A stretch of DNA of 64,000 nt, taken from assembly GCA_016287755.1 (NCBI GenBank), contig JAEEWT010000002.1, positions 186,001 through 250,000 of the forward strand, read 5' to 3'. Below, piece after piece: positions 34,144-42,319 of the stretch. Under the pieces are notes generated by a model. That model saw nothing but the letters and a program-made list of their open reading frames with translations. It did not search any database and was not told where the DNA came from. Every line of letters starts with the position of its first letter. Positions within the stretch are counted from its first letter, which is position 1. The translations under genes and the position numbers were made by a program. Origin of the DNA: Prevotella sp. (lineage in GTDB: Bacteria > Bacteroidota > Bacteroidia > Bacteroidales > Bacteroidaceae).

Positions 34144-36644
34144 GCCTCACTGCGTTTCGACTTTTTCCATTGGAGATACACCATGAAGAGAATCATCAGC
34201 AAGAGAACCACATACGCCAGATAGGCAATGGTCTCTGTGGTGTTGATGCTCTTGGGGTAGAACATCAGTTCCACCTTATGACTGCCCGGCGATACCTGCA
34301 GGGCACGCAACACATAGTCAACCCTGCCCAATTCGGTATCCTTACCGTCAACCGTGGCGGTCCACCCGGGATAGTATATTTCTGAGAAGACGATGACACC
34401 ACCCTTGCCCGACTGCACGTCATACGACAGGTGGTTCGGCTCATAGGCTGTCAGTGTCACCACCGAGGTGCCATCCTGCTCCTTCGCCTCTCCCAGCTGC
34501 TCACTGAACTTCTTATCAGCCACAGCCTGGTGTCTCAATGACAGCTTACCCAATGCATCCAGTTCCTCATTGGCATTATCAACATACTGCACCTGATCCA
34601 CGAACCACGCATTACCGTATGCATACGGGTTCTTCACGGGAACAGTCTCACCACTCTGCAGCGGTAAGATAACATACCGCATGTTCAGCATGTTCATCAC
34701 CGGGAAGATGCTGTCGCCATCCACCTTCGTCATATCCCCAGCAGCCCCAGCAATCGCCGGCATCATCTGTTGCATCTCAGGCGAGAGGTAAGCATCGATC
34801 AGCTCCTGGTAGCGGCGCAGCTTGGCAGCATGGTAGCCACCAATGCTCTTATGGTAGTAAGATGTCTCATTCTCGTTGAACGTGTTCGAAGCAAGGTTCA
34901 GCACACGGTAGTTACCATGGTCGCTTGTATCCTGCAGGATAAACTCATCCGTATTCGTCTTAGGCTGCGGAGCCTCACGCTCGCTCTTGTTCACGAACAT
35001 ATCGTTGTTCAGGTAGCGCTTGTTCACTGTCCACATATCAACAAGACAGAGCACCAGGATAATCCCCACAGCATATTCCTTTTTCAGCTTACCGAAGGCA
35101 ACAGCGAGCAGAATGCCCGTACCTACCAGAATGATATAGAACGAGCGCAGACTGTCGGCAGTAAACATGGCCTGCCTCATTTCCGTCAGGTTCGCCACCA
35201 GCGGAGCCAGATACTCCGGTGGCAAGCCGTTCTTCAGCGCATTCATCTCAGCAGATGAGATATAGTTGCCGAAAAATACCGAGGGCATCAGCGAGAACAA
35301 CATGGCAATACCTCCCGTCAGTAAGAAGGATATAAGCACATACTTCATCCTTGGCTTCATCAGTTCTGGCTCATCCAGCAGTTTCTTCAGTGCCAGCATC
35401 GCCAGCAGCGGAATAGTGAACTCTGCAATCACCAGTATGGAAGCCACCGTGCGGAACTTTGCATACATCGGCACATAGTCGATAAAGAAATCCGTCAGTC
35501 CCATGAAGTTCTTTCCCCACGACAGTAAGATGGAAAGAATGGTAGCAGCCAGCAAAGCCCACTTCATCGGTCCTTTCACGATGAACAGACCCAAGACAAA
35601 CAGCATTAGCACGAAGGCCCCCACATATACCGGTCCGCTTGTACCTGGCTGTTCACCCCAATACTGTCCTAACTGCTGATAGATATCCACGAACTGGTTA
35701 TCCGCATGATCCATGGCCGTTTTGTTCATGGCCAGCGGCACACTGGCACCACCCTTCGTGTTCGGCACCAGTAAGGTCCATGTCTCCCCGATACCATAGC
35801 TCCATTGCGTGATATAATCCCGTTCCAGTCCGCTACTGGTCTGGTTAGCGCTGTTCTTCTTCACCAGCTCACTCTTCCCACGCATCGACTCCTGCGAGTA
35901 CTGCCAGGTGTGATAGAGGTTCGAGAGGTTCAGGCAGACGCCTATAAGTGCACCCACAATACATACCCCTGATGCTTTGAGGAAATGACGAATCTGATTC
36001 TTGCGCACAGCCTCCACGAGCCATGCAATCACCATGAACAAGATGATGAACAAGTAATAGTAAGTCATCTGCACATGGTTGGCATTGATCTCAAACGCCG
36101 TGAACACAGCCGTAACGATCAATCCCCACAAGTATTTCCCCTTATAGGCCAGAACGATACCCGCTATCATCGGCGGCAGGTAGGCCAAAGCCCACACCTT
36201 CCAGATATGTCCTGCGGCGATGATGATGAAGAAATAGCTCGAGAACGCCCATATCACAGCACCCAGGGCAGCCATCCACTGACGGAAGTCGAATGCCCGC
36301 AGCAAGAGATAGAATCCCAGCAGATAGACAAACACATACCACACATTCTCTGGCAGCCACAAGTGATAGGCGTTGATTACCTTTCCCAAGGCCGTAGTAC
36401 TGTTGTACGACGGGGATGTCTGGTAGGTAGGCATACCACTGAACAAGCCGTTTGTCCATCGTGTGCGCTCTCCTGTGCGCTCAAGATATTCCTTGGCTTC
36501 CTGTCCGGCTCCCACACCAGCTGACGAATCATGTCGATACAAGATCCTTCCCTCGATGTCGGCAGGGAAGAAATAGGCAAACGAGATGACAGCAAAGAGG
36601 ATCACAACCAGTGCGTCCGGCAGATATTGTTTCAAAGTTCTCAT
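34140..36644 (-). CDS. YfhO-family multispanning membrane protein
   Basis: An 834-residue inner-membrane protein with about 12-14 hydrophobic helices, a large soluble segment near 565-790 and a final TM helix before a basic tail (WKKSKRSEA). It matches the YfhO family of GT-C-like membrane proteins; Gram-positive YfhO helps glycosylate lipoteichoic acid, but the job in Bacteroidetes is not known. The early loop RHDSSAGVGAGQEAKEYLERTGERTRWTN contains the acidic/Arg residues typical of GT-C active-site loops. First gene of the fkp-GSCFA transcript, so a role in surface glycan decoration is plausible but inferred. Confidence 0.85.
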   Translation of the reverse strand: MRTLKQYLPDALVVILFAVISFAYFFPADIEGRILYRHDSSAGVGAGQEAKEYLERTGERTRWTNGLFSGMPTYQTSPSYNSTTALGKVINAYHLWLPENVWYVFVYLLGFYLLLRAFDFRQWMAALGAVIWAFSSYFFIIIAAGHIWKVWALAYLPPMIAGIVLAYKGKYLWGLIVTAVFTAFEINANHVQMTYYYLFIILFMVIAWLVEAVRKNQIRHFLKASGVCIVGALIGVCLNLSNLYHTWQYSQESMRGKSELVKKNSANQTSSGLERDYITQWSYGIGETWTLLVPNTKGGASVPLAMNKTAMDHADNQFVDIYQQLGQYWGEQPGTSGPVYVGAFVLMLFVLGLFIVKGPMKWALLAATILSILLSWGKNFMGLTDFFIDYVPMYAKFRTVASILVIAEFTIPLLAMLALKKLLDEPELMKPRMKYVLISFLLTGGIAMLFSLMPSVFFGNYISSAEMNALKNGLPPEYLAPLVANLTEMRQAMFTADSLRSFYIILVGTGILLAVAFGKLKKEYAVGIILVLCLVDMWTVNKRYLNNDMFVNKSEREAPQPKTNTDEFILQDTSDHGNYRVLNLASNTFNENETSYYHKSIGGYHAAKLRRYQELIDAYLSPEMQQMMPAIAGAAGDMTKVDGDSIFPVMNMLNMRYVILPLQSGETVPVKNPYAYGNAWFVDQVQYVDNANEELDALGKLSLRHQAVADKKFSEQLGEAKEQDGTSVVTLTAYEPNHLSYDVQSGKGGVIVFSEIYYPGWTATVDGKDTELGRVDYVLRALQVSPGSHKVELMFYPKSINTTETIAYLAYVVLLLMILFMVYLQWKKSKRSEA

Positions 36645-36667
36645 AACAGATCGTTTTTATTTGACTG

Positions 36668-36699
36668 CAAAGATACGAAGAAGTATCCAAAGATACAAA
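36668..36699 (-). promoter_or_regulatory. Promoter of the YfhO-fkp-GSCFA operon
   Basis: On the minus strand TTTG (36696-36699), 20 bp, TATCTTTG (36668-36675), about 24 bp before the start codon. A second TATCTTTG lies at 36688-36695. Confidence 0.75.
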
Positions 36700-36714
36700 G
36701 ATGTGAGTATTTTA

Positions 36715-36770
36715 TTTCAATTTTCAATTCACAACTCTCAATTTTCAATTCTCAATTATCAATTCTCAAT
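36715..36770 (+). repeat. Eight 7-bp repeats upstream of mtnN
   Basis: Units are TTTCAAT, TTTCAAT, TCACAAC, TCTCAAT, TTTCAAT, TCTCAAT, TATCAAT and TCTCAAT. The array ends 9 bp before the mtnN -7 box and covers its -33 position. Confidence 0.85.
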
Positions 36771-36779
36771 TAAATTCCT

Positions 36780-36787
36780 TAACTTTG
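36780..36787 (+). promoter_or_regulatory. -7 box of mtnN-luxS
   Basis: TAACTTTG, only 9 bp before the ATG at 36797. The transcript would be almost leaderless. Confidence 0.6.
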
Positions 36788-36796
36788 CACCAAGTT

Positions 36797-37489
36797 ATGA
36801 AAATAGGAATTATTGTAGCCATGGAAAAGGAGTTTGTCCAGTTGAAGACACTCCTTGACGAGCCCCGCGCCGAAAAGCACCACGGTCGTCACTACATTCT
36901 CGGTCATATCAACAACAACGAGATGATCATGATGCAGTGTGGCATTGGTAAGGTAAACGCCGCAGTGGGGACCACAGAACTGATTAGCACTTATCATCCC
37001 GATCTCATCATCAGTACCGGTGTAGCCGGCGGCGCCGACATCTCCTTAGAGGTGATGAATGTCGTAGTGAGCACCGAATGCACCTACCATGATGTCTATT
37101 GCGGCAGCGAGGTGGAATACGGTCAGCTAATCGGTACACCAGCACGTTTTAAGACAACAAAGAACCTGGTGGAGAAAGCCCTCGAAGTGAACAAGAAGGA
37201 AAGCAGCAACACCGTTGTCAGCGGACTGATTGTTACTGGCGACTGGTTTGTTGACTCGCAAGAGAAGATGCGTTCCATCCTTGAGAAGTTCCCTGATGCC
37301 AAGGCCGTGGATATGGAGAGCTGTGCCATTGCCCACACCTGTCATCTCTACCAGATACCGTTTATCTCGTTCCGCATCATCAGCGATATCCCCCTGAAGG
37401 ACAACAAGGCCGCTCAGTATTTCGACTTCTGGTCGCGCATGGCCGAAGGTTCCTTCAATGTCACCAAGCGTTTCCTCGAACTGTTATAA
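36797..37489 (+). CDS. mtnN: 5'-methylthioadenosine/S-adenosylhomocysteine nucleosidase
   Basis: Removes adenine from SAH and MTA, relieving product inhibition of methyltransferases and making S-ribosylhomocysteine for LuxS. I chose ATG 36797 because [13 protein letters not shown] is the usual family start; an in-frame TTG at 36785 lies within the -7 box. The 230 residues contain [11 protein letters not shown], the substrate-binding [12 protein letters not shown] (near 173) and the catalytic Asp in RIISDIPL. luxS follows 10 bp later, giving the complete two-step SAH recycling route. Confidence 0.95.
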   Translation: MKIGIIVAMEKEFVQLKTLLDEPRAEKHHGRHYILGHINNNEMIMMQCGIGKVNAAVGTTELISTYHPDLIISTGVAGGADISLEVMNVVVSTECTYHDVYCGSEVEYGQLIGTPARFKTTKNLVEKALEVNKKESSNTVVSGLIVTGDWFVDSQEKMRSILEKFPDAKAVDMESCAIAHTCHLYQIPFISFRIISDIPLKDNKAAQYFDFWSRMAEGSFNVTKRFLELL

Positions 37490-37499
37490 ACCCTATACG

Positions 37500-37985
37500 A
37501 TGAAAGAAATGGACAAGATCCCTTCGTTTACGATCGACCACAACAAGTTGCTGCGCGGTATCTATGTAAGCCGGAAGGACCAGGTGGGCGGCGAGACCGT
37601 TACCACCTTCGACATCCGCATGAAGGAGCCCAACCGCGAGCCTGTACTCCACAATGGAGCCATCCATACCATTGAGCATCTGGCAGCCACCTATCTGCGC
37701 AATGACCCTGAGTGGAAAGACCGCATCATCTACTGGGGTCCCATGGGTTGTCTCACAGGTAACTACCTGCTGTTACGAGGCGACTATGCTTCGAAGGATA
37801 TTGTGGAACTGATGAAACGCACGTTCCGCTTTGTGGCTGAGTTTGATGGTGAGATTCCCGGTGCGGCGACCAAGGACTGCGGAAACTATTTGCTGCACGA
37901 CCTTCCCATGGCACGTCTTGAGGCCCGTAAGTATCTCGAAGAGGTATTGGAGCAGATTACAGAAGCGAATCTTGTCTATCCATGA
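37500..37985 (+). CDS. luxS: S-ribosylhomocysteine lyase (AI-2 synthase)
   Basis: Splits S-ribosylhomocysteine into homocysteine and DPD, the precursor of autoinducer 2. The 161 residues carry the metal motif HTIEH near 57, the downstream metal Cys in [12 protein letters not shown] near 128, and the opening [21 protein letters not shown] at 37500; an ATG three codons later is also possible. Its 3' end overlaps the convergent MATE gene by 29 bp. The signalling role of AI-2 cannot be judged from the sequence; metabolic SAH recycling is certain enough. Confidence 0.96.
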   Translation: MKEMDKIPSFTIDHNKLLRGIYVSRKDQVGGETVTTFDIRMKEPNREPVLHNGAIHTIEHLAATYLRNDPEWKDRIIYWGPMGCLTGNYLLLRGDYASKDIVELMKRTFRFVAEFDGEIPGAATKDCGNYLLHDLPMARLEARKYLEEVLEQITEANLVYP

Positions 37986-39294
37986 GAGAACGGTGGAAGA
38001 ACACCGTCTGCAGCGAACCCCTTATCAACAGATACACCAGGAACGACAACCATAATCCGTGGTTGCCCCAGGAGTTATACACCGAGACGAACAACAGGAA
38101 AAACACAACAGCCGCCACCAGCGAAGTGATCAGCATCTCGCGCGAGGCAGTGATTCCCACGAACACACCATCCCAGATAAAGGCCCCGATGCTGCAAAGC
38201 GGTATCAGGTATATCCACCATATATACTTATGAGAAGCTTCCACCACGGTTGGCTCATCAGTGAGCAGTGCCACAAACGCATCTCCCCCCACCCAATAGA
38301 CAACAGTGAACAGGAAGGCGCAGATAAAGCCCCACAGGAAACAGTGCCTTACCGTATAGCTGAATGCCCTGAAATTCCTTGCGCCCCAGTATTTCCCGCT
38401 CATGGCCTCGGCCGCATTGGCAAAGCCGTCAACCACATAGCTCACCAGTAGGAAGAGCTGCATCAGCAGGGTGTTGGCCGCCAGCGTCACTTCCCCTTGC
38501 CACGATCCTGCGGTGGTAAAGAACAGCATCACGCTCACCAGACAAACCGTTCGGAAGAAGATATCCCGGTTAATCTGGAAGAACCGTCTGATCTCCTTGT
38601 TACGAAATAACATTGTTACGTTATCCCGAGACAACAAAGCCACACTCCCCACCCTCTTTCCATAGATACGGTGGCATAGAACGCAGGCAAAAAGGAAGCC
38701 CACCCATTGGGCGATGAGCGTTCCCGAAGCCACACCTTCCACCTTCATATGGAGGCCGAAGACGAAGAAGAGAGAAACAAGGATGTTGATGATATTCTGT
38801 GCGATGGCAACCACCATCGGTATCCGCGAGTTCTGCATACCGATGAACCAGCCGTTCAAGGTATAGAGACCTAATGTTGCGGGAGCGCCCCATATACAGA
38901 TATGGAAATAGGTGATTACCATCAGTCGCACCTCCTCCTCAGGCTGCATCAGTCGCAAGGCCATTTCCCGTATCGGCCACTGCGCAAGAATCAGCAGCAG
39001 TCCGATACCCAGTGCAATCACCAATCCCCTTATCAGCCACGCCGCCACCTCCTGGAAGTCACGCCTTCCCAGCGCCTGTGAGGTGAGTCCGCTGCTGCCC
39101 ATTCTCAGAAAGCCGAACAGCCAGTAGGTGGTATTGAACACCATACTGCCGATGCTGATGGCCGCGATATAGGCAGCAGCCCCCAGATGCCCTGTAATTG
39201 CCACGTCCACCAGTCCTAAAAGGGGTACCGTGATATTACTCACGATACTGGGTATGGCAATATGCAGTATCTGACGGTCGCGTGGGTTCATCAA
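37957..39294 (-). CDS. MATE family efflux transporter
   Basis: A 445-residue inner-membrane exporter with 12 hydrophobic helices, of the DinF-like branch. Family features include the opening [41 protein letters not shown] and the internal repeat near 270-300 ([20 protein letters not shown]). Substrates of such pumps are cations or drugs exchanged for Na+ or H+; none can be named here. A loop around residues 220-233 ([12 protein letters not shown]) is encoded by 8-bp repeats shared with an intergenic array at 53224. It lies 3 bp after typA on the same strand. Confidence 0.92.
   Translation of the reverse strand: MMNPRDRQILHIAIPSIVSNITVPLLGLVDVAITGHLGAAAYIAAISIGSMVFNTTYWLFGFLRMGSSGLTSQALGRRDFQEVAAWLIRGLVIALGIGLLLILAQWPIREMALRLMQPEEEVRLMVITYFHICIWGAPATLGLYTLNGWFIGMQNSRIPMVVAIAQNIINILVSLFFVFGLHMKVEGVASGTLIAQWVGFLFACVLCHRIYGKRVGSVALLSRDNVTMLFRNKEIRRFFQINRDIFFRTVCLVSVMLFFTTAGSWQGEVTLAANTLLMQLFLLVSYVVDGFANAAEAMSGKYWGARNFRAFSYTVRHCFLWGFICAFLFTVVYWVGGDAFVALLTDEPTVVEASHKYIWWIYLIPLCSIGAFIWDGVFVGITASREMLITSLVAAVVFFLLFVSVYNSWGNHGLWLSFLVYLLIRGSLQTVFFHRSLMDRQDSLL
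38596..38635 (-). repeat. Five 8-bp repeats in frame inside the MATE gene
   Basis: On the minus strand the units are GTTGTCTC, GGGATAAC, GTAACAAT, GTTATTTC and GTAACAAG. The first three align with GTTATGTC, GTGATAAC, GTAATAAC of the intergenic array at 53224-53263 (19 of 24 positions). Confidence 0.65.
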
Positions 39295-39297
39295 AAA

Positions 39298-41100
39298 CTA
39301 TTCCTTATTGGCGCGTTTGCGCTCCAGGTGGTCGAGAATAATCTTGCGCATACGCATCGACTTCGGTGTCACCTCCACGTATTCATCCTCCTTGATATAC
39401 TCAAGACACTCCTCAAGACTCATCACGGTCTTGGGGATGATACGCGCCTTCTCGTCAGTACCCGAAGCACGAACGTTCGTCAGCTGCTTAGCCTTGCACA
39501 CATTGATCACCAAGTCGTTATCGTGAACATGCTCACCTACCACCTGACCGCCATACACCTCTTCACCCGGATCGATGAAGAACTTACCGCGATCCTGCAG
39601 TTTATCGATGGCGTAGGCAAATGATGAACCAGTCTCCTGTGAGATCATCGAACCGTTCACACGACGAGTGATCTCCCCTTTATACGGCTGATAAGCCTTG
39701 AAACGATGCGCCATGATAGCCTCGCCCTGCGATGCTGTCAGCACATTGGTACGCAGTCCGATGATACCTCTCGACGGGATGTCGAACTCGATGTTCACAC
39801 GGTCGCCCTGCGTCTCCATACTGGTCATATCACCTTTACGGCGTGTTACCATGTCAATCATCTTACTCGAGAACTCCTCGGGCACATTGATGGTCAGCTC
39901 CTCCACGGGCTCGCAGCGCACCCCATCAATCTCCTTGTAGATCACCTGCGGCTGACCAACCTGCAGCTCATAGCCTTCGCGGCGCATGGTCTCGATAAGC
40001 ACGGAGAGGTGTAGAACGCCACGTCCGCTTACCAGCCACTTATCGGTACTGTCCTCGAATGGCTCCACCCGCAACGCCAAGTTCTTCTCCAGCTCCCTAC
40101 TCAGACGATCCTGGATATGACGACTTGTACAGAACTTTCCCTCCTTACCGAAGAAAGGCGAGTCGTTAATGGTGAAGAGCATCGACATGGTTGGCTCATC
40201 AATGGCGATGGGCGGCAGTGGCTCAGGATTCTCGAAGTCGGTTATCGTATCACCAATCTCGAAACGCTCCAAGCCGATTACGGCACAGATATCACCAGAG
40301 TCCACATGATCGGTCTTCACATGCGTCATTCCCTCAAAGGTATGCAGTTCCTTGATCTTGGTCTTCTCGATCGTTCCGTCGCGATGGGCAATCGAGATAT
40401 TCATGCCCCCGCGCAGTGTTCCGCGATGCACGCGTCCCACAGCGATACGACCCGTATAGCTACTGTAGTCGAGCGAGGTAATCAGCATCTGCGGATCGCC
40501 CTCGATCTGCTTCGGAGCAGGAATCACCTCGATGATCTTGTCCAGCAGATATGTAATATCATTGGTAGGCTGCTTATAATCCTCGCCCATCCATCCGTTC
40601 TTGGCCGATCCATACACCACGGGGAAGTCAAGCTGGTCCTCGGTAGCATTCAGGGCGAACATCAGGTCGAATACCATTTCGTACACCTCCTCTGGTCTGC
40701 AGTTAGGCTTATCCACCTTGTTCACCACCACGATGGGCTTCAGTCCGATCTGCAAAGCCTTCTGCAGCACGAAGCGTGTCTGCGGCATCGGTCCTTCGAA
40801 TGCGTCCACCAACAGCAGACAGCCGTCGGCCATGTTCAGCACACGTTCCACCTCACCGCCGAAGTCGCTATGTCCCGGAGTGTCGATAATATTGATCTTG
40901 GTTCCCTTCCAGTTGATGGAAACGTTCTTGGAAAGGATGGTTATGCCTCGCTCACGTTCCAGGTCGTTACTATCCAGCACCTGACTGCTCAGGTTCTGTC
41001 CTTCGCGGAACAGGTTTCCCGCCAGCATCATCTTATCCACCAAGGTGGTCTTACCATGGTCAACGTGGGCTATAATTGCTATGTTTCTGATATCCTGCAT
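39298..41100 (-). CDS. typA: Ribosome-associated GTPase TypA/BipA
   Basis: Translational GTPase of the EF-G family that helps 50S assembly and growth under stress or cold. The 600 residues begin with the G1 motif [19 protein letters not shown], followed by G2/G3 ([23 protein letters not shown]), G4 NKVDKP and domains II, III and V, and a C-terminal domain with [20 protein letters not shown] and the basic tail [16 protein letters not shown]. Length is standard. It has its own -7 box at 41125-41132. Confidence 0.97.
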   Translation of the reverse strand: MQDIRNIAIIAHVDHGKTTLVDKMMLAGNLFREGQNLSSQVLDSNDLERERGITILSKNVSINWKGTKINIIDTPGHSDFGGEVERVLNMADGCLLLVDAFEGPMPQTRFVLQKALQIGLKPIVVVNKVDKPNCRPEEVYEMVFDLMFALNATEDQLDFPVVYGSAKNGWMGEDYKQPTNDITYLLDKIIEVIPAPKQIEGDPQMLITSLDYSSYTGRIAVGRVHRGTLRGGMNISIAHRDGTIEKTKIKELHTFEGMTHVKTDHVDSGDICAVIGLERFEIGDTITDFENPEPLPPIAIDEPTMSMLFTINDSPFFGKEGKFCTSRHIQDRLSRELEKNLALRVEPFEDSTDKWLVSGRGVLHLSVLIETMRREGYELQVGQPQVIYKEIDGVRCEPVEELTINVPEEFSSKMIDMVTRRKGDMTSMETQGDRVNIEFDIPSRGIIGLRTNVLTASQGEAIMAHRFKAYQPYKGEITRRVNGSMISQETGSSFAYAIDKLQDRGKFFIDPGEEVYGGQVVGEHVHDNDLVINVCKAKQLTNVRASGTDEKARIIPKTVMSLEECLEYIKEDEYVEVTPKSMRMRKIILDHLERKRANKE

Positions 41101-41124
41101 ACTTATTTATTTGAAAAACGCGTG

Positions 41125-41132
41125 CAAAGGTA
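41125..41132 (-). promoter_or_regulatory. -7 box of typA
   Basis: CAAAGGTA on plus reads TACCTTTG on minus, 25 bp before the start. No clear -33 element. Confidence 0.55.
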
Positions 41133-41243
41133 ATCATTTTATGCGAGAAATGAGGTATGATGACCCGAGAAATGATGATTAGGCATCCTCTAACGTGTTA
41201 AATATCATTAAAAGTAATCGTAATCCCCGTCAATATACCATAA

Positions 41244-41271
41244 TTTTCAATTTTCAATTTTCAATTTTCAA
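41244..41271 (+). repeat. Four exact 7-bp repeats upstream of rpsO
   Basis: TTTTCAA repeated four times without change, with degenerate units on both sides (TTATTCA follows). It covers the -33 position of the rpsO promoter. The rest of 41133-41243 holds nothing I can name. Confidence 0.9.
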
Positions 41272-41281
41272 TTATTCATCG

Positions 41282-41289
41282 TACCTTTG
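41282..41289 (+). promoter_or_regulatory. -7 box of rpsO
   Basis: TACCTTTG, giving a leader of about 105 nt. The position where -33 TTTG is expected falls in the TTTTCAA array. Confidence 0.65.
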
Positions 41290-41335
41290 CACCCGCATTT
41301 CGGAAAATCCGGAGCATTTGACGACGTAGTCTGCA

Positions 41336-41399
41336 TGTGATTAGGCAGGAATCGCGTTGGAAAGATGTTATTGCAAACCATTAATCACAAGTTATTATT
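41336..41399 (+). promoter_or_regulatory. Possible structured leader of rpsO
   Basis: TGTGATTA (41336-41343) can pair with TAATCACA (41382-41389), enclosing about 38 nt just before the start codon. S15 binds and represses its own mRNA in several bacteria; whether it does so here is inference. Confidence 0.3.
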
Positions 41400-41672
41400 A
41401 TGTATTTAGACAAAGCTAAAAAAGCAGAGATTTTCGAGAAGTATGGCAAGGGTGGTGTTAAGGATACCGGTTCTGTAGAGAGCCAGGTTGCATTGTTCAC
41501 CTATCGTATCTCTCACCTCACCGAGCACCTGAAGCAGAACCACAAGGATCACGCTACTGCTCGTTCACTGACCAAGTTGGTTGGTAAGCGTCGTGCATTG
41601 CTCGATTACATGAAGGAGCGCGACATTGAGCGCTACCGTGCTATCGTTAAGGCCCTCGGTCTGCGCCGCTAA
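41400..41672 (+). CDS. rpsO: 30S ribosomal protein S15
   Basis: Primary 16S rRNA-binding protein of the small subunit platform. At 90 residues it has the family length and sequence, including DTGSVESQVALFTYRISHLTEHLKQNHKDHATARSLTKLVGKRRALLDYMK with the conserved His and Arg residues that contact rRNA. Single gene with its own promoter, long leader and strong terminator. Confidence 0.98.
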   Translation: MYLDKAKKAEIFEKYGKGGVKDTGSVESQVALFTYRISHLTEHLKQNHKDHATARSLTKLVGKRRALLDYMKERDIERYRAIVKALGLRR

Positions 41673-41694
41673 TCTCTGTAAAGGATTAAACAAT

Positions 41695-41727
41695 AGTGGA
41701 GAGTCTCAAAACTCTCCACTTTTTTTT
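41695..41727 (+). terminator. rpsO terminator
   Basis: AGTGGAGAGT-CTCAAA-ACTCTCCACT followed by eight T. Textbook intrinsic terminator. Confidence 0.95.
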
Positions 41728-41834
41728 GTCTTCATCCGAAGGTACAAAATTACGATTTATTTTTCACATCACCAAATTTGAGGGGTCACAGCGTGTGAAA
41801 ATCCTTTAACAACGAGGATTTAACTGTTAAAAAA

Positions 41835-41988
41835 CACTGAACGCCGTAGACACTACCAGCGTTTGACGTTCCCGCTCCCAGAGAATGACGTTCGCGCTAT
41901 CAGCGTTTGAGGCACTTTCAACAAGAAACTGCCATAGTTTATAGCGCAAGGTGCCATAGTTTCCAAAGCGAGGTTTTTGGAACGAACA
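41835..41988. repeat. Degenerate 22-bp periodic array, about seven units
   Basis: Units start at 41835, 41857, 41879, 41901, 41923, 41945 and 41967. Shared words sit exactly 22 or 44 bp apart: TGACGTTC at 41864 and 41886, CAGCGTTTGA at 41857 and 41901, TGCCATAGTTT at 41930 and 41952. Confidence 0.75.
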
Positions 41989-42133
41989 AACGAACGAACA
42001 GTTCGAACGTCACGAAAAACAGACAACCGCATCAGGAGAGATGCATTTTGTGACATTTGTGACATTTTGAGTCAACCAAAATCAGTACGAAGTCTACTTT
42101 TTCAGGGTAAGACACTGTTCGTTCGTTTGTTCG
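41983..42133. repeat. 20-bp perfect inverted repeats flanking 111 bp
   Basis: The left arm (41983-42002) is CGAACAAACGAACGAACAGT; the right arm (42114-42133) is its exact reverse complement. The spacer holds a GCATC/GATGC hairpin and two TGTGACATTT copies. It looks like the ends of a small non-coding element, but no target-site duplication is visible. Confidence 0.6.
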
Positions 42134-42210
42134 CACCAATGATTATTCGTCGTTTCTGCCATTTCCGCCATTTCTGCGGGACGGAAAAACATTATCTGCG
42201 GGAAATAATA

Positions 42211-42284
42211 AAAGTACTTTCGCTCGGAAAAGCAAAAGAAAATTGTTTTTTTCTTTGCTTTTCGCTCGGTTTGCACTACCTTTG
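42211..42284 (+). promoter_or_regulatory. Palindrome-hairpin promoter element of the LD-carboxypeptidase gene
   Basis: AAAGTACTTTCGCTCG (42211-42226) is followed by an AT-rich inverted repeat (GAAAAGCAAA.../...TTTGCTTTTC, 42227-42263), with -33 TTTG at 42254 in its right arm, and by -7 TACCTTTG at 42277-42284. The same 16-bp word and layout occur at 61488-61560. Confidence 0.7.
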
Positions 42285-42319
42285 TCTCCAGATAGTTGAA
42301 TAATCGATAATAACATAAC

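Larger units (their letters stand above)
41728..42250. other. Gene-free repeat-rich stretch
   Basis: About 520 bp without a believable gene. It contains, in order: an 8-bp inverted repeat TTTTCACA/TGTGAAAA (41761/41794), an AAATCC/GGATTT hairpin near 41799, a 22-bp periodic array (41835-41988), a pair of 20-bp inverted repeats (41983 and 42114), and a palindromic promoter element before the LD-carboxypeptidase gene. The small ORFs here have repeat-derived, low-complexity translations and no start signals. Confidence 0.6.

Noticed and set aside
37957..37985. 29-bp overlap of luxS and MATE 3' ends as a regulatory antisense site
   Set aside because: Tail-to-tail overlaps also occur at 1456-1466 and are common in compact genomes; nothing suggests a special function.
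40117..41133. A 338-codon frame opposite typA
   Set aside because: Antisense to a fully conserved gene, with His/Leu-rich translation typical of shadow frames.
41977..42303. A 108-codon ORF in the repeat-rich gap
   Set aside because: It runs through both inverted-repeat arms and the promoter hairpin; composition follows the repeats and no start signal is present.
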